DNA of 64,000 nucleotides from Planctomycetota bacterium (GCA_021413865.1 JAIOPN010000062.1:124001-188000), one strand, 5' to 3'. Positions 8,768 to 19,263 are shown, counted from the first letter of the stretch. Numbers and translations: made by a program. The notes: generated by a model not told the origin, from the letters alone.

Positions 8768-9226
8768 TCATTCTCCGTGCTCGACCAGCGCCTTCTCGAA
8801 GATCACGAGGTTGGCGTGGCGGTCGGAATCCCAGCGGATGCCGACGATGTCGTATTTCTGGGCGATGCCGAGGTGGAGCATCGGGCGGTGCTGGTTGTGG
8901 CACTCGAAGCGGACGCCCTCATACTCGTGGTCGCGTGCCCACTGCTCCAAGGCCTCGAACAGTTGCGAGCCGATGCCCTGGCGGCGGTAGTCCGGCAGCA
9001 CGCCGACGAGCCAGGAGAAGAAGACGCCCGGCTTAAGCTCGAAGCCTGAAGCGAAACCGGCGGGGCGCCCCTCGACGCTGGCGACCAGGAGGAGCCCGCT
9101 GTACCTGCCCAGGAAGCGGCGCTTGAAAAACTCCACGTCCCGCGCGGGCTTGAAGATCTGGCTATACAGATCCGCAATCAGCGTCAGGTCGCCGGGGCCG
9201 ACGACATCGATCTTCGCGTTTGCCAT
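8768..9226 (-). CDS. GNAT-family N-acetyltransferase
   Basis: 152 residues from the ATG at 9226. The acetyl-CoA-binding motif A is clear: LVGVLPDYRRQGIGSQLF (Q/RxxGxG/A as RRQGIG). Upstream strands VASVEGRPAGFASGF and the final strand LVIFEKALV complete the fold. Substrate unknown. It is monocistronic, facing the SpoU gene convergently, and its upstream gap (9227-9400) separates it from the 3' end of a large same-strand array. Confidence 0.85.
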   Translation of the reverse strand: MANAKIDVVGPGDLTLIADLYSQIFKPARDVEFFKRRFLGRYSGLLLVASVEGRPAGFASGFELKPGVFFSWLVGVLPDYRRQGIGSQLFEALEQWARDHEYEGVRFECHNQHRPMLHLGIAQKYDIVGIRWDSDRHANLVIFEKALVEHGE

Positions 9227-9400
9227 CGAGGACTCCGCTCTTCCCCACAGTGTCTCGCATCGCAACCTTCCCGGGCTGCGGTCTCTCTACTCCTAATAAT
9301 ATCGTCCGGGCGGGCCGCGTGTTGAAGTGGACGCGGCATCGGCGCGACGATCCAGCGGCTCGTGGTAAAGCGGCAGCAACGCCGGGACACAGGATTTTAT

Positions 9401-11668
9401 TTAGACGTACCCGCGGAGCAGACGCAGCAGCCAGTCAAACCCCAGGACCGCGCAGAGCAGCACGGGGAGCCAGAAGCCGTCCCACAGATTCACACGGCGG
9501 GTCTGGGGCACGCTGATCTTGGCGGCGTCGGCGGTGGGCCAGGTGTCGTGCTTGTCCGGGTCGATCACGCGGCCGCCCGTTGCAGCGGCCAGCCGCGTCA
9601 GCGCCGCCTGATCGATCGCCACGCTCCCCGTTTCCGAGGCCGACTCCAGCACGTCGATGGCCGAGACTGTGTCGGAGATCGGACGACCGTCGGAGGAGAG
9701 CGTCGCCGTCACCCGGTAAGAGCCGGGGGCGGCGGTGTCGAACTGGGAGGTGTACGTGCCGGGGCGTGCCGGGTCGGGGAACAGGATCAGCGGCAACGTC
9801 TTGCCGTCCGGGAGCGCGACGGCGGCCTCGACCTTGGGGGCGATCACCGGGTGGTCCGCCTCGATGGAGGTGACGAGGTTGACGGTCTGCCCGGTGCCGT
9901 ACTGCGTGCGGTCGGGCTGGACCCAGAGGCTGACCGAGCCCTCGTGCAGCCGTCCGGGCCCCAGGGCGCGGAGGGTCTGCTGCCAGAAGGCGACGTAGGG
10001 CGTGTTGCCGGATTCATCCACGCTGCCCATCGTCTGCCACTTCCAGAGCGTGTCGGTGCCGACATAGACCACGCGGCCGCGGCCGACCGTGTGCTCGGCA
10101 ATGACGATCAGGTTGCCGTAGGTGTTGCCCTCCTTGGAGGCCTCGACGAGGATCGTCGCCGCGGGGCGCTTGCGGAGCGGGGCATAGACCTGGTCCATCG
10201 CGGGCAGCGCGTTCCAGCGCTGCGCCGCTGCGCCGGTGGTCGGGCTGAAGAAGAGCGGCGACTGGCGGGCCTCGGCGGTGAGGCGCACGTCCACGGGCCC
10301 GCGCGTGGGCTTGGAGGATTCCTCGGTGATCTCGACGGGCAGGAGCTGCGCCAGCTCGGGCACCTGCGCCAGCCGGGCGATGTTCGGGCCGGCCACGACG
10401 ACCAACGACTTGCCATCCTCGGCCACCATTTTCGCGATGCCACTCAGCAGCGCCGGCGACCACGCCCCGGGCCGGAAGTCACCCAGCACGATCGTGTCGT
10501 ACCAGTCGATCTCCGCCTTGGTGCGCGGGGGGCCGGCGGGGTTGACCTTGCGGTCCGGCTCGCCGAAGTGCATGAACGTCCCCTCGCCGCGGGGCAGGAA
10601 GGACGTGAACGAGAAGCTCGGGTCGTCCTCGAACACCCGGCGGAGGAACTTGAAGTCCCAACGCCACGTGTCCTGGAGGACGAGCACCTCGCTGCGGTGG
10701 CCGATGACCTGCGCCGACATCTCGTAGGGCTTGACCTCGGGGAGCTGCGCCGCCGGACCGCCGGTGTCCACGCTGATGACGTATTTCTTCAGGCCCGGCA
10801 TGCGCGGCCGGTGGTTGAGCACGATCTGCCGCTCGTCCTGCCCGGGGTTGAACGTGAACTCCATCGTCGCGACCTTCTCGCCGTCCTCGGTGAGCAGGAG
10901 CTTGAGCGGGGCTCGCTCGATCCCGTGCTGCCGGAGGGTGACCAGGAAGCGAGACTCCGAGCCCATGAGCACCCGGCGCGCGCTCTGCACGCCGGCGATG
11001 CTCAGGCGTTTCCCCTCGCGCTCGGCGGCGGGGCCTTTAGGGACAACCGTGTCGATGGTGACGCCCAGTCGCTGCGCCTCGGCGACGGCGTCCTGTGCGC
11101 CGTGGTCCACGCCGTCGGTGATGAGCAGCACGCGGCCCGAGGCGGCGTCGGAGACCGACTCGCGGGCGCGGGTCTGGCGGTAGTAGCTCCACGCGGTGGC
11201 GAGGCTGTCGCCCAGGCGGGTCGTCTCGCCGGCGGCGGCGATGCCGGACGGCGCCGCCGCGTCGAGCGGGCGGGCGTCCCCGTCGAAGGCGAACCAGCGC
11301 AGGGTGAACTTGTCGGAGAGGCTTTTTTCCAGACCGGAGCTGCGCAGGCGGTCCATCGCGTCGCGCAGGCGGGTCGGCCCCGAGCCGTCGGCGTTCACCG
11401 GAGTCGCCATGCTCTTGGACGTATCGACCATCACGATCAGGTCGGGGCCCCGCTCCTCGTCGTGCCGGTAGAGCACGGTGGGCTGGAGCAGACAGAGCAC
11501 GAGCACGACGACCGCGACGACGCGCAGCACGAACAGATAGGCGATCCAGCGGCCGGGCACCTTCTTGCGGAAGAGTACGAGGCTGCCGTGGATCAACAGG
11601 ACGGCCAGCGCCGCCGCGATCACGGCGATCAACCAGACGGGCAGGATGGGGACCCAGGTCAGGGACAT
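9401..11668 (-). CDS. VWA-domain membrane protein with glutamine-amidotransferase-like domain
   Basis: 755 residues. Start is the ATG at 11668, with ggag six bases upstream. Two N-terminal membrane segments (about residues 8-35 and 45-65) precede a von Willebrand A domain with an intact MIDAS (VDTSKSM). A long exported part follows that resembles the amidotransferase-like fold seen in similar planctomycete proteins (FVAEDGKSLVVVAGP-type region), and a last membrane segment lies close to the C-terminus (FWLPVLLCAVLGFDWLL). It is the last gene of the MoxR-linked array, 22 bases after the BatA-like gene. MoxR/VWA systems act as chaperone or stress systems at the envelope; the exact job is unknown. 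Confidence 0.8.
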   Translation of the reverse strand: MSLTWVPILPVWLIAVIAAALAVLLIHGSLVLFRKKVPGRWIAYLFVLRVVAVVVLVLCLLQPTVLYRHDEERGPDLIVMVDTSKSMATPVNADGSGPTRLRDAMDRLRSSGLEKSLSDKFTLRWFAFDGDARPLDAAAPSGIAAAGETTRLGDSLATAWSYYRQTRARESVSDAASGRVLLITDGVDHGAQDAVAEAQRLGVTIDTVVPKGPAAEREGKRLSIAGVQSARRVLMGSESRFLVTLRQHGIERAPLKLLLTEDGEKVATMEFTFNPGQDERQIVLNHRPRMPGLKKYVISVDTGGPAAQLPEVKPYEMSAQVIGHRSEVLVLQDTWRWDFKFLRRVFEDDPSFSFTSFLPRGEGTFMHFGEPDRKVNPAGPPRTKAEIDWYDTIVLGDFRPGAWSPALLSGIAKMVAEDGKSLVVVAGPNIARLAQVPELAQLLPVEITEESSKPTRGPVDVRLTAEARQSPLFFSPTTGAAAQRWNALPAMDQVYAPLRKRPAATILVEASKEGNTYGNLIVIAEHTVGRGRVVYVGTDTLWKWQTMGSVDESGNTPYVAFWQQTLRALGPGRLHEGSVSLWVQPDRTQYGTGQTVNLVTSIEADHPVIAPKVEAAVALPDGKTLPLILFPDPARPGTYTSQFDTAAPGSYRVTATLSSDGRPISDTVSAIDVLESASETGSVAIDQAALTRLAAATGGRVIDPDKHDTWPTADAAKISVPQTRRVNLWDGFWLPVLLCAVLGFDWLLRLLRGYV

Positions 11669-11690
11669 TGCATCTCCGGTTGGCCGCACG

Positions 11691-13910
11691 TCACCGCGCT
11701 GGGCCGGCCGTCGTCGCGCCGACGGTGTTCAGCATCGAGCCCCGCCGCGAGAGCAGCGACGCCGACATCACGTTGGGGTTCATCCTCGGGCACAACCAGT
11801 GCACGAAGAACATCTCGGCCATGAGGAAGAGGCAGGCCGCGGCGACGACCCAGGGCTCCAGCAGCGTGCGGCCGCCGCCCAGGTCGAGCGCGTCCTTGTC
11901 GCCGCCGGGCTTGATCGTCTCGAACTTCGACGGCGCCCACCAGGATGTCAGCGCCTGGTCGTCGGCGCGTGCCAGTGTGGCGTCGTGGCCGCCGACCTGC
12001 ACGACGAAGCGGAAGGTGCGCGGCCCCTGGGGCGTCTGGTATTCGACGGAGTACACGCCCGCCTCGGCCGCGTTCTCAACCTGCATCACCACGCGGCCGC
12101 CGACCGTGCGCGGCCGGGCGTCGAGCGATTGACCGCCGGGCGTCGTCAGCGTGATCTTGGTGTCGGGGTTCGCGTCCGGCAGCGGCAGCGCCACAGCGCC
12201 GCCCGCCTCCAACACGCGTCGGTTCAACCCGCCGGACAGGTGCGCGAGCAGTTGGTCCACAAGCGGCACGTAGCTCTTGCGCCGGGGCAGGTCGCTCCAC
12301 GCGTCGTTGGGCGACGTGTTGAAGAGCACCACGCGGCCCTCGCCCAACTCGCGGTCGATGATCGCCGGCTCCTGGCCGCCGATGGTGGCGAGGACCTCGC
12401 CCCCCCCGCCGCCGGCCATCTCCTCGAGCCGGTAGTAGCCGGAGAACGAGACCTGCGCCATGTCGCCCAGCGTCGGGTCGAACAGGCGCGACATGATCGG
12501 GTGGTTCCACTTGACGTCGCCAAGCCGGGGCAGCGATGCGTCGGCGCGGCGGTTGACGGGGTCTTTGAGCCGCACGGAGAGCAGGCTCGCCGTCGGCCGG
12601 AGCGGGTTGTACAGGCGGCTGTTGTAGAAGTCGCGGTCCACCGACGGGCCGAGGAAGATTGCGACGCCGGCGCCCGCCTGCACGCGCCGCTCGATCGCCT
12701 GCACCGTGCCGTCGCTCATCGAACGGGCCTCGGCCAGGAAGATCACGTCAGCGGCGTTCACGTCGTCGGCGGAAACCGAGCGATCGGGGCGGCGGGTGAC
12801 GCGGAGCCCCCCGCCCTGCGCGTCCGCCAGTGCGTCGAGCGCGGCGCGCAGGTGGTAGCCGGGCTGGAGCTCTTCGATCTGGGTGGAAGGCGGCTCGATG
12901 AGGAGCACGCGTGTCGCGCCGCGGGCGTCGAGGTCGACCCACGCGGTGTCGTCGCTGGGCAGGCGGTCGGCGGGCTCGATCGTGACCTGGCCGATCTTGT
13001 CGCGCAGGTCGTAATCGGGGGGCAGTTGGAACTCCGCCTGCGTGATCTGCCCGGGACGGGCCTTGATCGCGGCCGTCTGCTCGGGCAGGCCGGGCAGGCG
13101 GGAGAGCCGCACGGTGCGGTCGGTGGTCTCGTCGCCGGCGGCGCCGACCTGCACGCGGATGGTGCGGCGGCGGCCGTTGTCGGTCTCGATGAAGCGGGCG
13201 GAGGAGACCCATGCGTTGCGCATCATGTCGGCGCCGACGTCGATCACGCGGACGCGCACGGGCTGGCCGATCTTCTGCTCAAAGGCGGCGATGTCGCCCT
13301 GCCGCCACTTGGTGGCGCGGTGGTCGGTGAGGAAGTAGAGCTCGACGTTGGAGTCGGGGCGGTGCGTGCCGATCATCGGCGGGATGACGCGGAGCGTGGC
13401 GGTGAGGTCGGCGTCGGTCAGCCCCGCCTGCACGGTGCGGAGCTTGGCGAGGTAGAGCATCGGGTCTTCCGCCAGCGGACCGAGCGACTCGGTCTGGCTC
13501 CCGGCGAGCAGCACGGCCGAGCGGTCGCCGGGCACGGCCTGGAGCAGCGCCTGCTCGGCGAGGTGGCGGGCCCGCTCGATCGGGCTGGGGCCCTCGGCCA
13601 TGCGGTAGTTCATCGTCCGGCCCACGTCCACGATCACGAACCGTTCCGCCACGCCCTTGCCGCCGCCGGGGGAGAGCACGGGCTTGGCGATCGCGAACAC
13701 CAGCAGGGCCACGAACGCCGCGCGGAGCAGGAAGAGGAACACCTGGTGCCACTTGATGCGGCGCGAGAGCCGGTGCTGGCTGGCGCGGAGCCATCGCAGG
13801 CTGCTGAACGGCGTCCTCTTCACCTTGCGGGGCTTGAAGATGTGCAGCAGGATCGGGATGCTCAGCAGCCCGAGACCCAGCAGCGCGGTTGGTGCGAGAA
13901 ATCCAAACAT
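11691..13910 (-). CDS. BatA-like membrane protein with degenerate VWA domain
   Basis: 739 residues. The N-terminus is a typical aerotolerance-regulator (BatA) domain: two membrane segments around FKPRKVKRTPFSSLRWL, with the second at residues 58-78. The VWA-like domain that follows starts FVIVDVGRTMNY, where the MIDAS DxSxS is reduced to DxGxT, so metal binding is doubtful. A central beta-rich exported part and a C-terminal membrane segment (VVAAACLFLMAEMFFVHWL) complete it. It lies 15 bases after the DUF58 gene. It would sit in the membrane beside the VWA protein encoded next. Confidence 0.82.
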   Translation of the reverse strand: MFGFLAPTALLGLGLLSIPILLHIFKPRKVKRTPFSSLRWLRASQHRLSRRIKWHQVFLFLLRAAFVALLVFAIAKPVLSPGGGKGVAERFVIVDVGRTMNYRMAEGPSPIERARHLAEQALLQAVPGDRSAVLLAGSQTESLGPLAEDPMLYLAKLRTVQAGLTDADLTATLRVIPPMIGTHRPDSNVELYFLTDHRATKWRQGDIAAFEQKIGQPVRVRVIDVGADMMRNAWVSSARFIETDNGRRRTIRVQVGAAGDETTDRTVRLSRLPGLPEQTAAIKARPGQITQAEFQLPPDYDLRDKIGQVTIEPADRLPSDDTAWVDLDARGATRVLLIEPPSTQIEELQPGYHLRAALDALADAQGGGLRVTRRPDRSVSADDVNAADVIFLAEARSMSDGTVQAIERRVQAGAGVAIFLGPSVDRDFYNSRLYNPLRPTASLLSVRLKDPVNRRADASLPRLGDVKWNHPIMSRLFDPTLGDMAQVSFSGYYRLEEMAGGGGGEVLATIGGQEPAIIDRELGEGRVVLFNTSPNDAWSDLPRRKSYVPLVDQLLAHLSGGLNRRVLEAGGAVALPLPDANPDTKITLTTPGGQSLDARPRTVGGRVVMQVENAAEAGVYSVEYQTPQGPRTFRFVVQVGGHDATLARADDQALTSWWAPSKFETIKPGGDKDALDLGGGRTLLEPWVVAAACLFLMAEMFFVHWLCPRMNPNVMSASLLSRRGSMLNTVGATTAGPAR

Positions 13911-13925
13911 AAGTCGTCGGCCTGC

Positions 13926-14939
13926 TTATTTCCCGACCAGCGCGCGGCGCTGGAGGTACGCCCACAGCGCGTGGTCGTAGGGTTGGGTGGTGTTGATCGG
14001 CTGGTAGTCGATGCCCGCGCCGGTCAACCCCTTCTTGTAGAACTCGTTGGTCTCGCGGACCTTCTCCTGGTAGGCCTCGCGGAGCGAGGCGGGGTCCACC
14101 TCCAGCTCCTCACCGGTCTCCATGTCGCACAGCAGCGTCGAGCCGTCGAAGGAGAGGTCGATCTCCACCGGGTCCTGCAGGTGGAAGACGATGACGTCGT
14201 GACGGTGCGCCCCCAGGAGCTTGATGGCGCTGAGCGTCTCCTCAGGGTCGTCGATCAGATCGCTGATGAGGACGATGAGGCTGCGGCGCTTGAGGTTGCG
14301 GACGGTGGCCCGGAGGCTCGTGACCATGTCGGTCGTGCCCTCGGGGGGGTTGTTGATCATGACCTGCATCATCTGGCGCAGGTGGGAGGAGCGCGTGCGC
14401 GGCGGGAGGATGAGGCCGGGCTTGGCGCCGAAGAGCGTGAGGCCGGCGGCGTCCTGCTGCTTCATCATCATGTGTGCGAGGCAGGTGGCGAGGAAGCAGC
14501 CGTAGTCCCACTTGGTCAGCCCGTTGGTGCCGAACGCCATGGAGGCGGAGCGGTCCATCAGGATGTGGCAGCGGAGGTTGGTCTCCTCCTCGTAGCGCTT
14601 GACGTAGTAGTGGTCCGTGCGGGCGAAGAGTTGCCAGTCGAGGAACTTGAGATCGTCGCCGGGGACGTACTCGCGGTGGTCGGCGAACTCGACGGAGAAG
14701 CCGTGGAACGGGCTTTTGTGCAGGCCGCTGATGAAACCCTCGACGACCAGGTGCGCGATCAGGGGCGAGAGGCCGAACCGCGCGATGACCTTGGGGTCGA
14801 GGTAGCGGTTGGGGTTGCCGTCCTGCATCACCTGCGTGATGACCTCGGGCCCGCCGTGGTTGAGCACCGAGCGGCGGAAACGGGAGACCAGCCGTGAGAA
14901 CCACGGGGCGGCGGTCGGGTTGGAGGCGGTGGCGGTCAT
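13926..14939 (-). CDS. DUF58 domain protein (VWA-like partner of MoxR)
   Basis: 337 residues. The DUF58 signature is plain: EFADHREYVPGDDLKFLDW at about residues 85-103, followed by a VWA-like strand ILMDRSASMAFG. There is no signal peptide or obvious membrane segment, so a cytoplasmic location is likely. In MoxR operons DUF58 proteins regularly follow the AAA ATPase gene, as here, and are thought to be its adaptor or substrate. A 78-base gap to moxR holds a repeat also found at 8720. Confidence 0.9.
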   Translation of the reverse strand: MTATASNPTAAPWFSRLVSRFRRSVLNHGGPEVITQVMQDGNPNRYLDPKVIARFGLSPLIAHLVVEGFISGLHKSPFHGFSVEFADHREYVPGDDLKFLDWQLFARTDHYYVKRYEEETNLRCHILMDRSASMAFGTNGLTKWDYGCFLATCLAHMMMKQQDAAGLTLFGAKPGLILPPRTRSSHLRQMMQVMINNPPEGTTDMVTSLRATVRNLKRRSLIVLISDLIDDPEETLSAIKLLGAHRHDVIVFHLQDPVEIDLSFDGSTLLCDMETGEELEVDPASLREAYQEKVRETNEFYKKGLTGAGIDYQPINTTQPYDHALWAYLQRRALVGK

Positions 14940-14978
14940 GAGCGTGTTTGTTTCAACGACGGCGGTGAGGGCGGACCC

Positions 14979-15010
14979 CGACGACTCGCGGACTCGTCAT
15001 CGGGTTTGGC
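14979..15010. repeat. Interspersed intergenic repeat, copy 2
   Basis: Near-copy of the segment at 8720-8751, around ctcgcggactcgtcatcggg. In this copy the outer parts (cccgacgac and gtcatcggg) can pair with one mismatch, so it may fold in the moxR-DUF58 intergenic RNA. No T-run follows. Confidence 0.6.
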
Positions 15011-15017
15011 GGGAAGA

Positions 15018-16049
<1,032 letters not shown>

Positions 16050-16063
16050 GGTGTGTCTCCAGA

Positions 16064-17632
16064 TCAGTGGCTGAGCGCGTAGGTGATGACGTTGATGGCG
16101 ACGCGCAGGGCGTCGTCGGGGGTGAGGCCCTTGGCGTAGGCGTTGGACTCGCGGTTGAGGCCGCTCATGATGTCCAGCGGCGTGGTGACGGCGACGAGCC
16201 GGTTGTCCACGAACAGGCCGTAGAACTCGGGGTAGGCCAGCGACGGGTCGTCGCGCAGCGCGGTGGGCGTGTAGTCCACGCGGTCGATCGGGTTCCAGCC
16301 CTGGGCGAAGATCGCGTGCGTGGGCGGCAGGCGGATGAACTCGGCGTTGGGGAAGACCTTCTTCATCTCACGCCGGATCGCGATGTCGAACGGCTTGAGC
16401 CCCGCCGCGGCGCTGGCGAAGAGGAACCCGCCGCGGCTCAGGTAGCCCTTGAGGTTGTCCACCTCGCGCTGGTTGAGGTCGAAGTCGTAGTGGCCGGTCA
16501 TGAAGACGATCGGGTAGTTGCCGATGTCCGGCGAATCCAGCGTGACGGCGACGGGGGTGTAATCCACGTCGATGCCGGTGTTGTCCTTGATGCCCTGGAG
16601 GACGGCGTTCTGGATGGCGGGGTTTTCGTCCCACGGGCCGGCGTAGCGCGCCTGGGCGAAATGCAGGACGTCGCCGGGCCGGGTGGCGCCGTTGTAGATC
16701 GGGAACTGCTGGGCGAGGAACCGGCCGTATTCCGTGCTGCCCAGCACGTAGGCCACGACGTTGACGCCCAGGCGGACGGCCGACTCGCCGACGATGTGCT
16801 TGCCCGCGGGGTGGTAGGGCTGGTCGCTCCAGGCCGCGCCCATGCCGCCGGGGATGAGGATCGCCGCGGCGCGGGTGCCGATGTCCATCGAATAGACCTC
16901 GGGCGGCTGCATGAACTGCACGCCGTTAACCATCGTGAGCACCTGCTTGATGCGGTAGCGCGAGTTGAAGATCGGGTGGTCCAGCGAGAGCTTGATGAAC
17001 GCCTTCTGCGGGAAGACCCGCTTCATCTCGCGCGACACGGCGAAGGAGAACTCGTCCCGGCCGCGCGCGGCGTTGAAGATGATCGTCCCGCCGTCGAGGA
17101 TGAAGCGGCGCAGGTTGTCGATCTCCGCCTTGCTGAAAACGAAGTCGTAGTCCCCGGTCATGTAGAGGATGGGGATGTCAACGGGGTCGAAGCCGGGGCT
17201 GGAGAGCGCCTTGATGTTGTATTCGTAGTTGTTGCCGTCGGCCAAGCGGTGGTTGACGTAGTTGTTGACGAGCTGGTAGCCGTCGTTTTTGTAGCTCTCC
17301 CACTGCGGGAAGACCTGGACGGTGCCATCGGGCCAGACGTACTTGAGGGTCTCGCCGTACTGCACCTTGTACATGACGGTGAGGTTGGTCGGCGGGGGCG
17401 GGGTGCGCTGCTGCGACTTGCGCATGGAAGGGCCGGCGTCGGGGAGGATGCCGGTGTCCTCGGCGTTGGACTGCGTGCGCGGGGGCGTCTTCATCGGCGG
17501 AGGGGGCGGGCTGGTCGCCGGGGGGAACTTAACCTCACGCTGGGCAAACGCCGGCGAAGCGATCAGCATCAAAAGCAACGCCGCCAGCAGAGCAGCGACG
17601 GGGTTCGCGCGGAAATGGCGTGGGGTGAGCAT
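16064..17632 (-). CDS. Exported protein with two tandem DUF4159 domains
   Basis: 522 residues. Signal peptide (ALLAALLLMLIASPAFA, cut near residue 30), a Pro-rich linker to residue 85, then two copies of a DUF4159 domain about 220 residues apart. MTGDYDF at 158-164 matches MTGHYDF at 378-384, REMKRVFP at 201-208 matches REMKKVFP at 421-428, and DHPIF matches THAIF. DUF4159 proteins usually carry one copy and accompany MoxR/BatA genes in planctomycetes and bacteroidetes. The domain resembles a type 1 glutamine-amidotransferase-like fold without clear catalytic residues. Start overlaps the preceding stop by one base (TGATG). Confidence 0.87.
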   Translation of the reverse strand: MLTPRHFRANPVAALLAALLLMLIASPAFAQREVKFPPATSPPPPPMKTPPRTQSNAEDTGILPDAGPSMRKSQQRTPPPPTNLTVMYKVQYGETLKYVWPDGTVQVFPQWESYKNDGYQLVNNYVNHRLADGNNYEYNIKALSSPGFDPVDIPILYMTGDYDFVFSKAEIDNLRRFILDGGTIIFNAARGRDEFSFAVSREMKRVFPQKAFIKLSLDHPIFNSRYRIKQVLTMVNGVQFMQPPEVYSMDIGTRAAAILIPGGMGAAWSDQPYHPAGKHIVGESAVRLGVNVVAYVLGSTEYGRFLAQQFPIYNGATRPGDVLHFAQARYAGPWDENPAIQNAVLQGIKDNTGIDVDYTPVAVTLDSPDIGNYPIVFMTGHYDFDLNQREVDNLKGYLSRGGFLFASAAAGLKPFDIAIRREMKKVFPNAEFIRLPPTHAIFAQGWNPIDRVDYTPTALRDDPSLAYPEFYGLFVDNRLVAVTTPLDIMSGLNRESNAYAKGLTPDDALRVAINVITYALSH

Positions 17633-19263
17633 CACGGGAGCGTCACCTCCATCGTCGGTGTCGGGGCGTTGGCCTCGGCGCGGTACCACTTGTCGCTGGG
17701 CTCGATGACCTGGGACTTGAGCACCTTGGGCGGCTGGTCGGGCTTGTCCGCCGGGGCGGTGACGGTCATGTCGTAGAAGAAGGCCGGGGCCATTTTTTTG
17801 CCGGCCGCGTCCAGGCGCCACGACCGGAGGACCAACGCGCGGAGCGAGCGGGGCAGGGGCGTCAGGCCGTCAGACGTGAGCGGCGCGGGGGAGTTGCGCA
17901 CGTTCAGGTCCGCCGCGCCGACCACCGTGGGCTTGCCGCCCGAGGCCTCGTTGGTGCGGATATCGACCTTGGTGCCGGGGGCGTATTTGCCGTTGACGCG
18001 CACGACCACGTACTGCATCGCCTCCACCGGGGGGCCGCCACCGGGGGCCGCGCCGTTCACCTTGATCGCCTCGGCCGGGATGTTGCAGTTCAGCAGCGTC
18101 GCGGCGGAGACGTTGACGTTGAGCACGGTGCCGTCCTTCGCCACCGCGCCGGCGCGGCAGTCGGTGAACTGCACCACCGACGACAGGAGGTCGATGTCGG
18201 TTTTCGCGCCCTCGATGACCAAGCTTTCAACCACACCCGACATGGCGTGCAATTGCACCCCGATCGTGCAGTCTTTGAAGATATTTCCCTTGATCATGGC
18301 GTTCCGGCCCCGCCAGAACATCCCCTTGGCGGCCTTTTCCACGCTGTTTTCCGTCACCGAGGAGTCCACGTCGTCCTCCATCGAGACCCCGCAGCCGTAC
18401 CCCCCCGTGATCCGATTCTGGATGACCTGGGCAAGCTGGCACGACCCGGCGGAGATGGCGGGCTCGGGGAGGACGGCGTCGCCCGAGGTGAAAACGTTGT
18501 CGCGCACCGTCGGGGTGTCGCAGCGGATCATGCTCACCCGGGCCAGGCCGGTAAAACGGTTCTCCGCGATGTTCAGCCGTTCATTGGATGCGGCGCCGGT
18601 GTTGTCGAGGTCGGCGGCGAAGAGCACGACGTCGCTCAGATGTGCGTCGGCGACGTCCAGCATCGAGTCGTTATTGGCAACGACCATGGCGGCGAGGCGA
18701 GGCTTGCCCTTCTCCGGCTCGCGGGTGGAGATGATCACGTTACGCCTATCCCCCTGCATGCCCTTGCGGCCGTAGGCCAGGAACGAGCCGTTCTGGAGCA
18801 GGCGGACCACGCGCTGCGCCGAGTCGTCACTGACGAGACGGAGCTCGACAGAGCCGCGCGGGGAGGCGGTGGCGTCGAGGCGGAGGGTGCCGTAGGACTC
18901 GATCGGGCCGTTGACGATGAGCGTGTACTTGTCGTCACCCAAGGGCGAGCGGAAGGCGAGGGTGCCGCCCGGGTCGATCTGGATGCGGGCACAGGTGGGT
19001 TTGGAGGCGTCTGTGCCGTCGAACTCCACGGTGTCGCGCGTGGCGATGATGACGATGTCGCCGGCCTCGGGGAGCGTCCCGCCGTGCCACGCGCCGGGGT
19101 CGGTCCACCGCCCGCCGCCCTGGCCGTTGGAGTGCACCGCCTGCGCCGCCGCCGCGACCCCGCAGAGGAGGAACGACAGCAGCACGACCGCCCACGGTTG
19201 ACGCATGGCAAGCCCATCCGGATCGAAGCCGGTCAGTGTAGATGATCCCGCGCGGCGCGTCAT
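17632..19263 (-). CDS. Exported G8-like / right-handed beta-helix protein
   Basis: 543 residues from the ATG at 19263, which overlaps the preceding TGA by four bases and has gaggggg ten bases upstream. A second ATG at 19206 (MRQPWAVVLLSFLL) would give a more normal signal peptide and cannot be excluded. After the signal, GRWTDPGAWHGGTLPEAGD matches the start of a G8 domain, followed by many short beta strands with Asn-rich turns (ERLNIAENRF, PTVRDNVF, SSVTENSV, AMIKGNIF) typical of a parallel beta-helix. No catalytic motif is recognised. It is probably a surface or periplasmic adhesion or carbohydrate-binding protein, produced with the MoxR genes. Confidence 0.72.
   Translation of the reverse strand: MTRRAGSSTLTGFDPDGLAMRQPWAVVLLSFLLCGVAAAAQAVHSNGQGGGRWTDPGAWHGGTLPEAGDIVIIATRDTVEFDGTDASKPTCARIQIDPGGTLAFRSPLGDDKYTLIVNGPIESYGTLRLDATASPRGSVELRLVSDDSAQRVVRLLQNGSFLAYGRKGMQGDRRNVIISTREPEKGKPRLAAMVVANNDSMLDVADAHLSDVVLFAADLDNTGAASNERLNIAENRFTGLARVSMIRCDTPTVRDNVFTSGDAVLPEPAISAGSCQLAQVIQNRITGGYGCGVSMEDDVDSSVTENSVEKAAKGMFWRGRNAMIKGNIFKDCTIGVQLHAMSGVVESLVIEGAKTDIDLLSSVVQFTDCRAGAVAKDGTVLNVNVSAATLLNCNIPAEAIKVNGAAPGGGPPVEAMQYVVVRVNGKYAPGTKVDIRTNEASGGKPTVVGAADLNVRNSPAPLTSDGLTPLPRSLRALVLRSWRLDAAGKKMAPAFFYDMTVTAPADKPDQPPKVLKSQVIEPSDKWYRAEANAPTPTMEVTLP

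Noticed and set aside
9227-9400. A small gene between the GNAT and VWA genes
   Set aside because: No open frame with a ribosome binding site or credible composition; this is taken as the GNAT promoter region.
14979-15010. Hammerhead ribozyme, because the reverse strand reads gatgacgagtccgcgag
   Set aside because: The conserved core lacks CUGAUGA and GAAA in the needed places; only a simple stem is possible.
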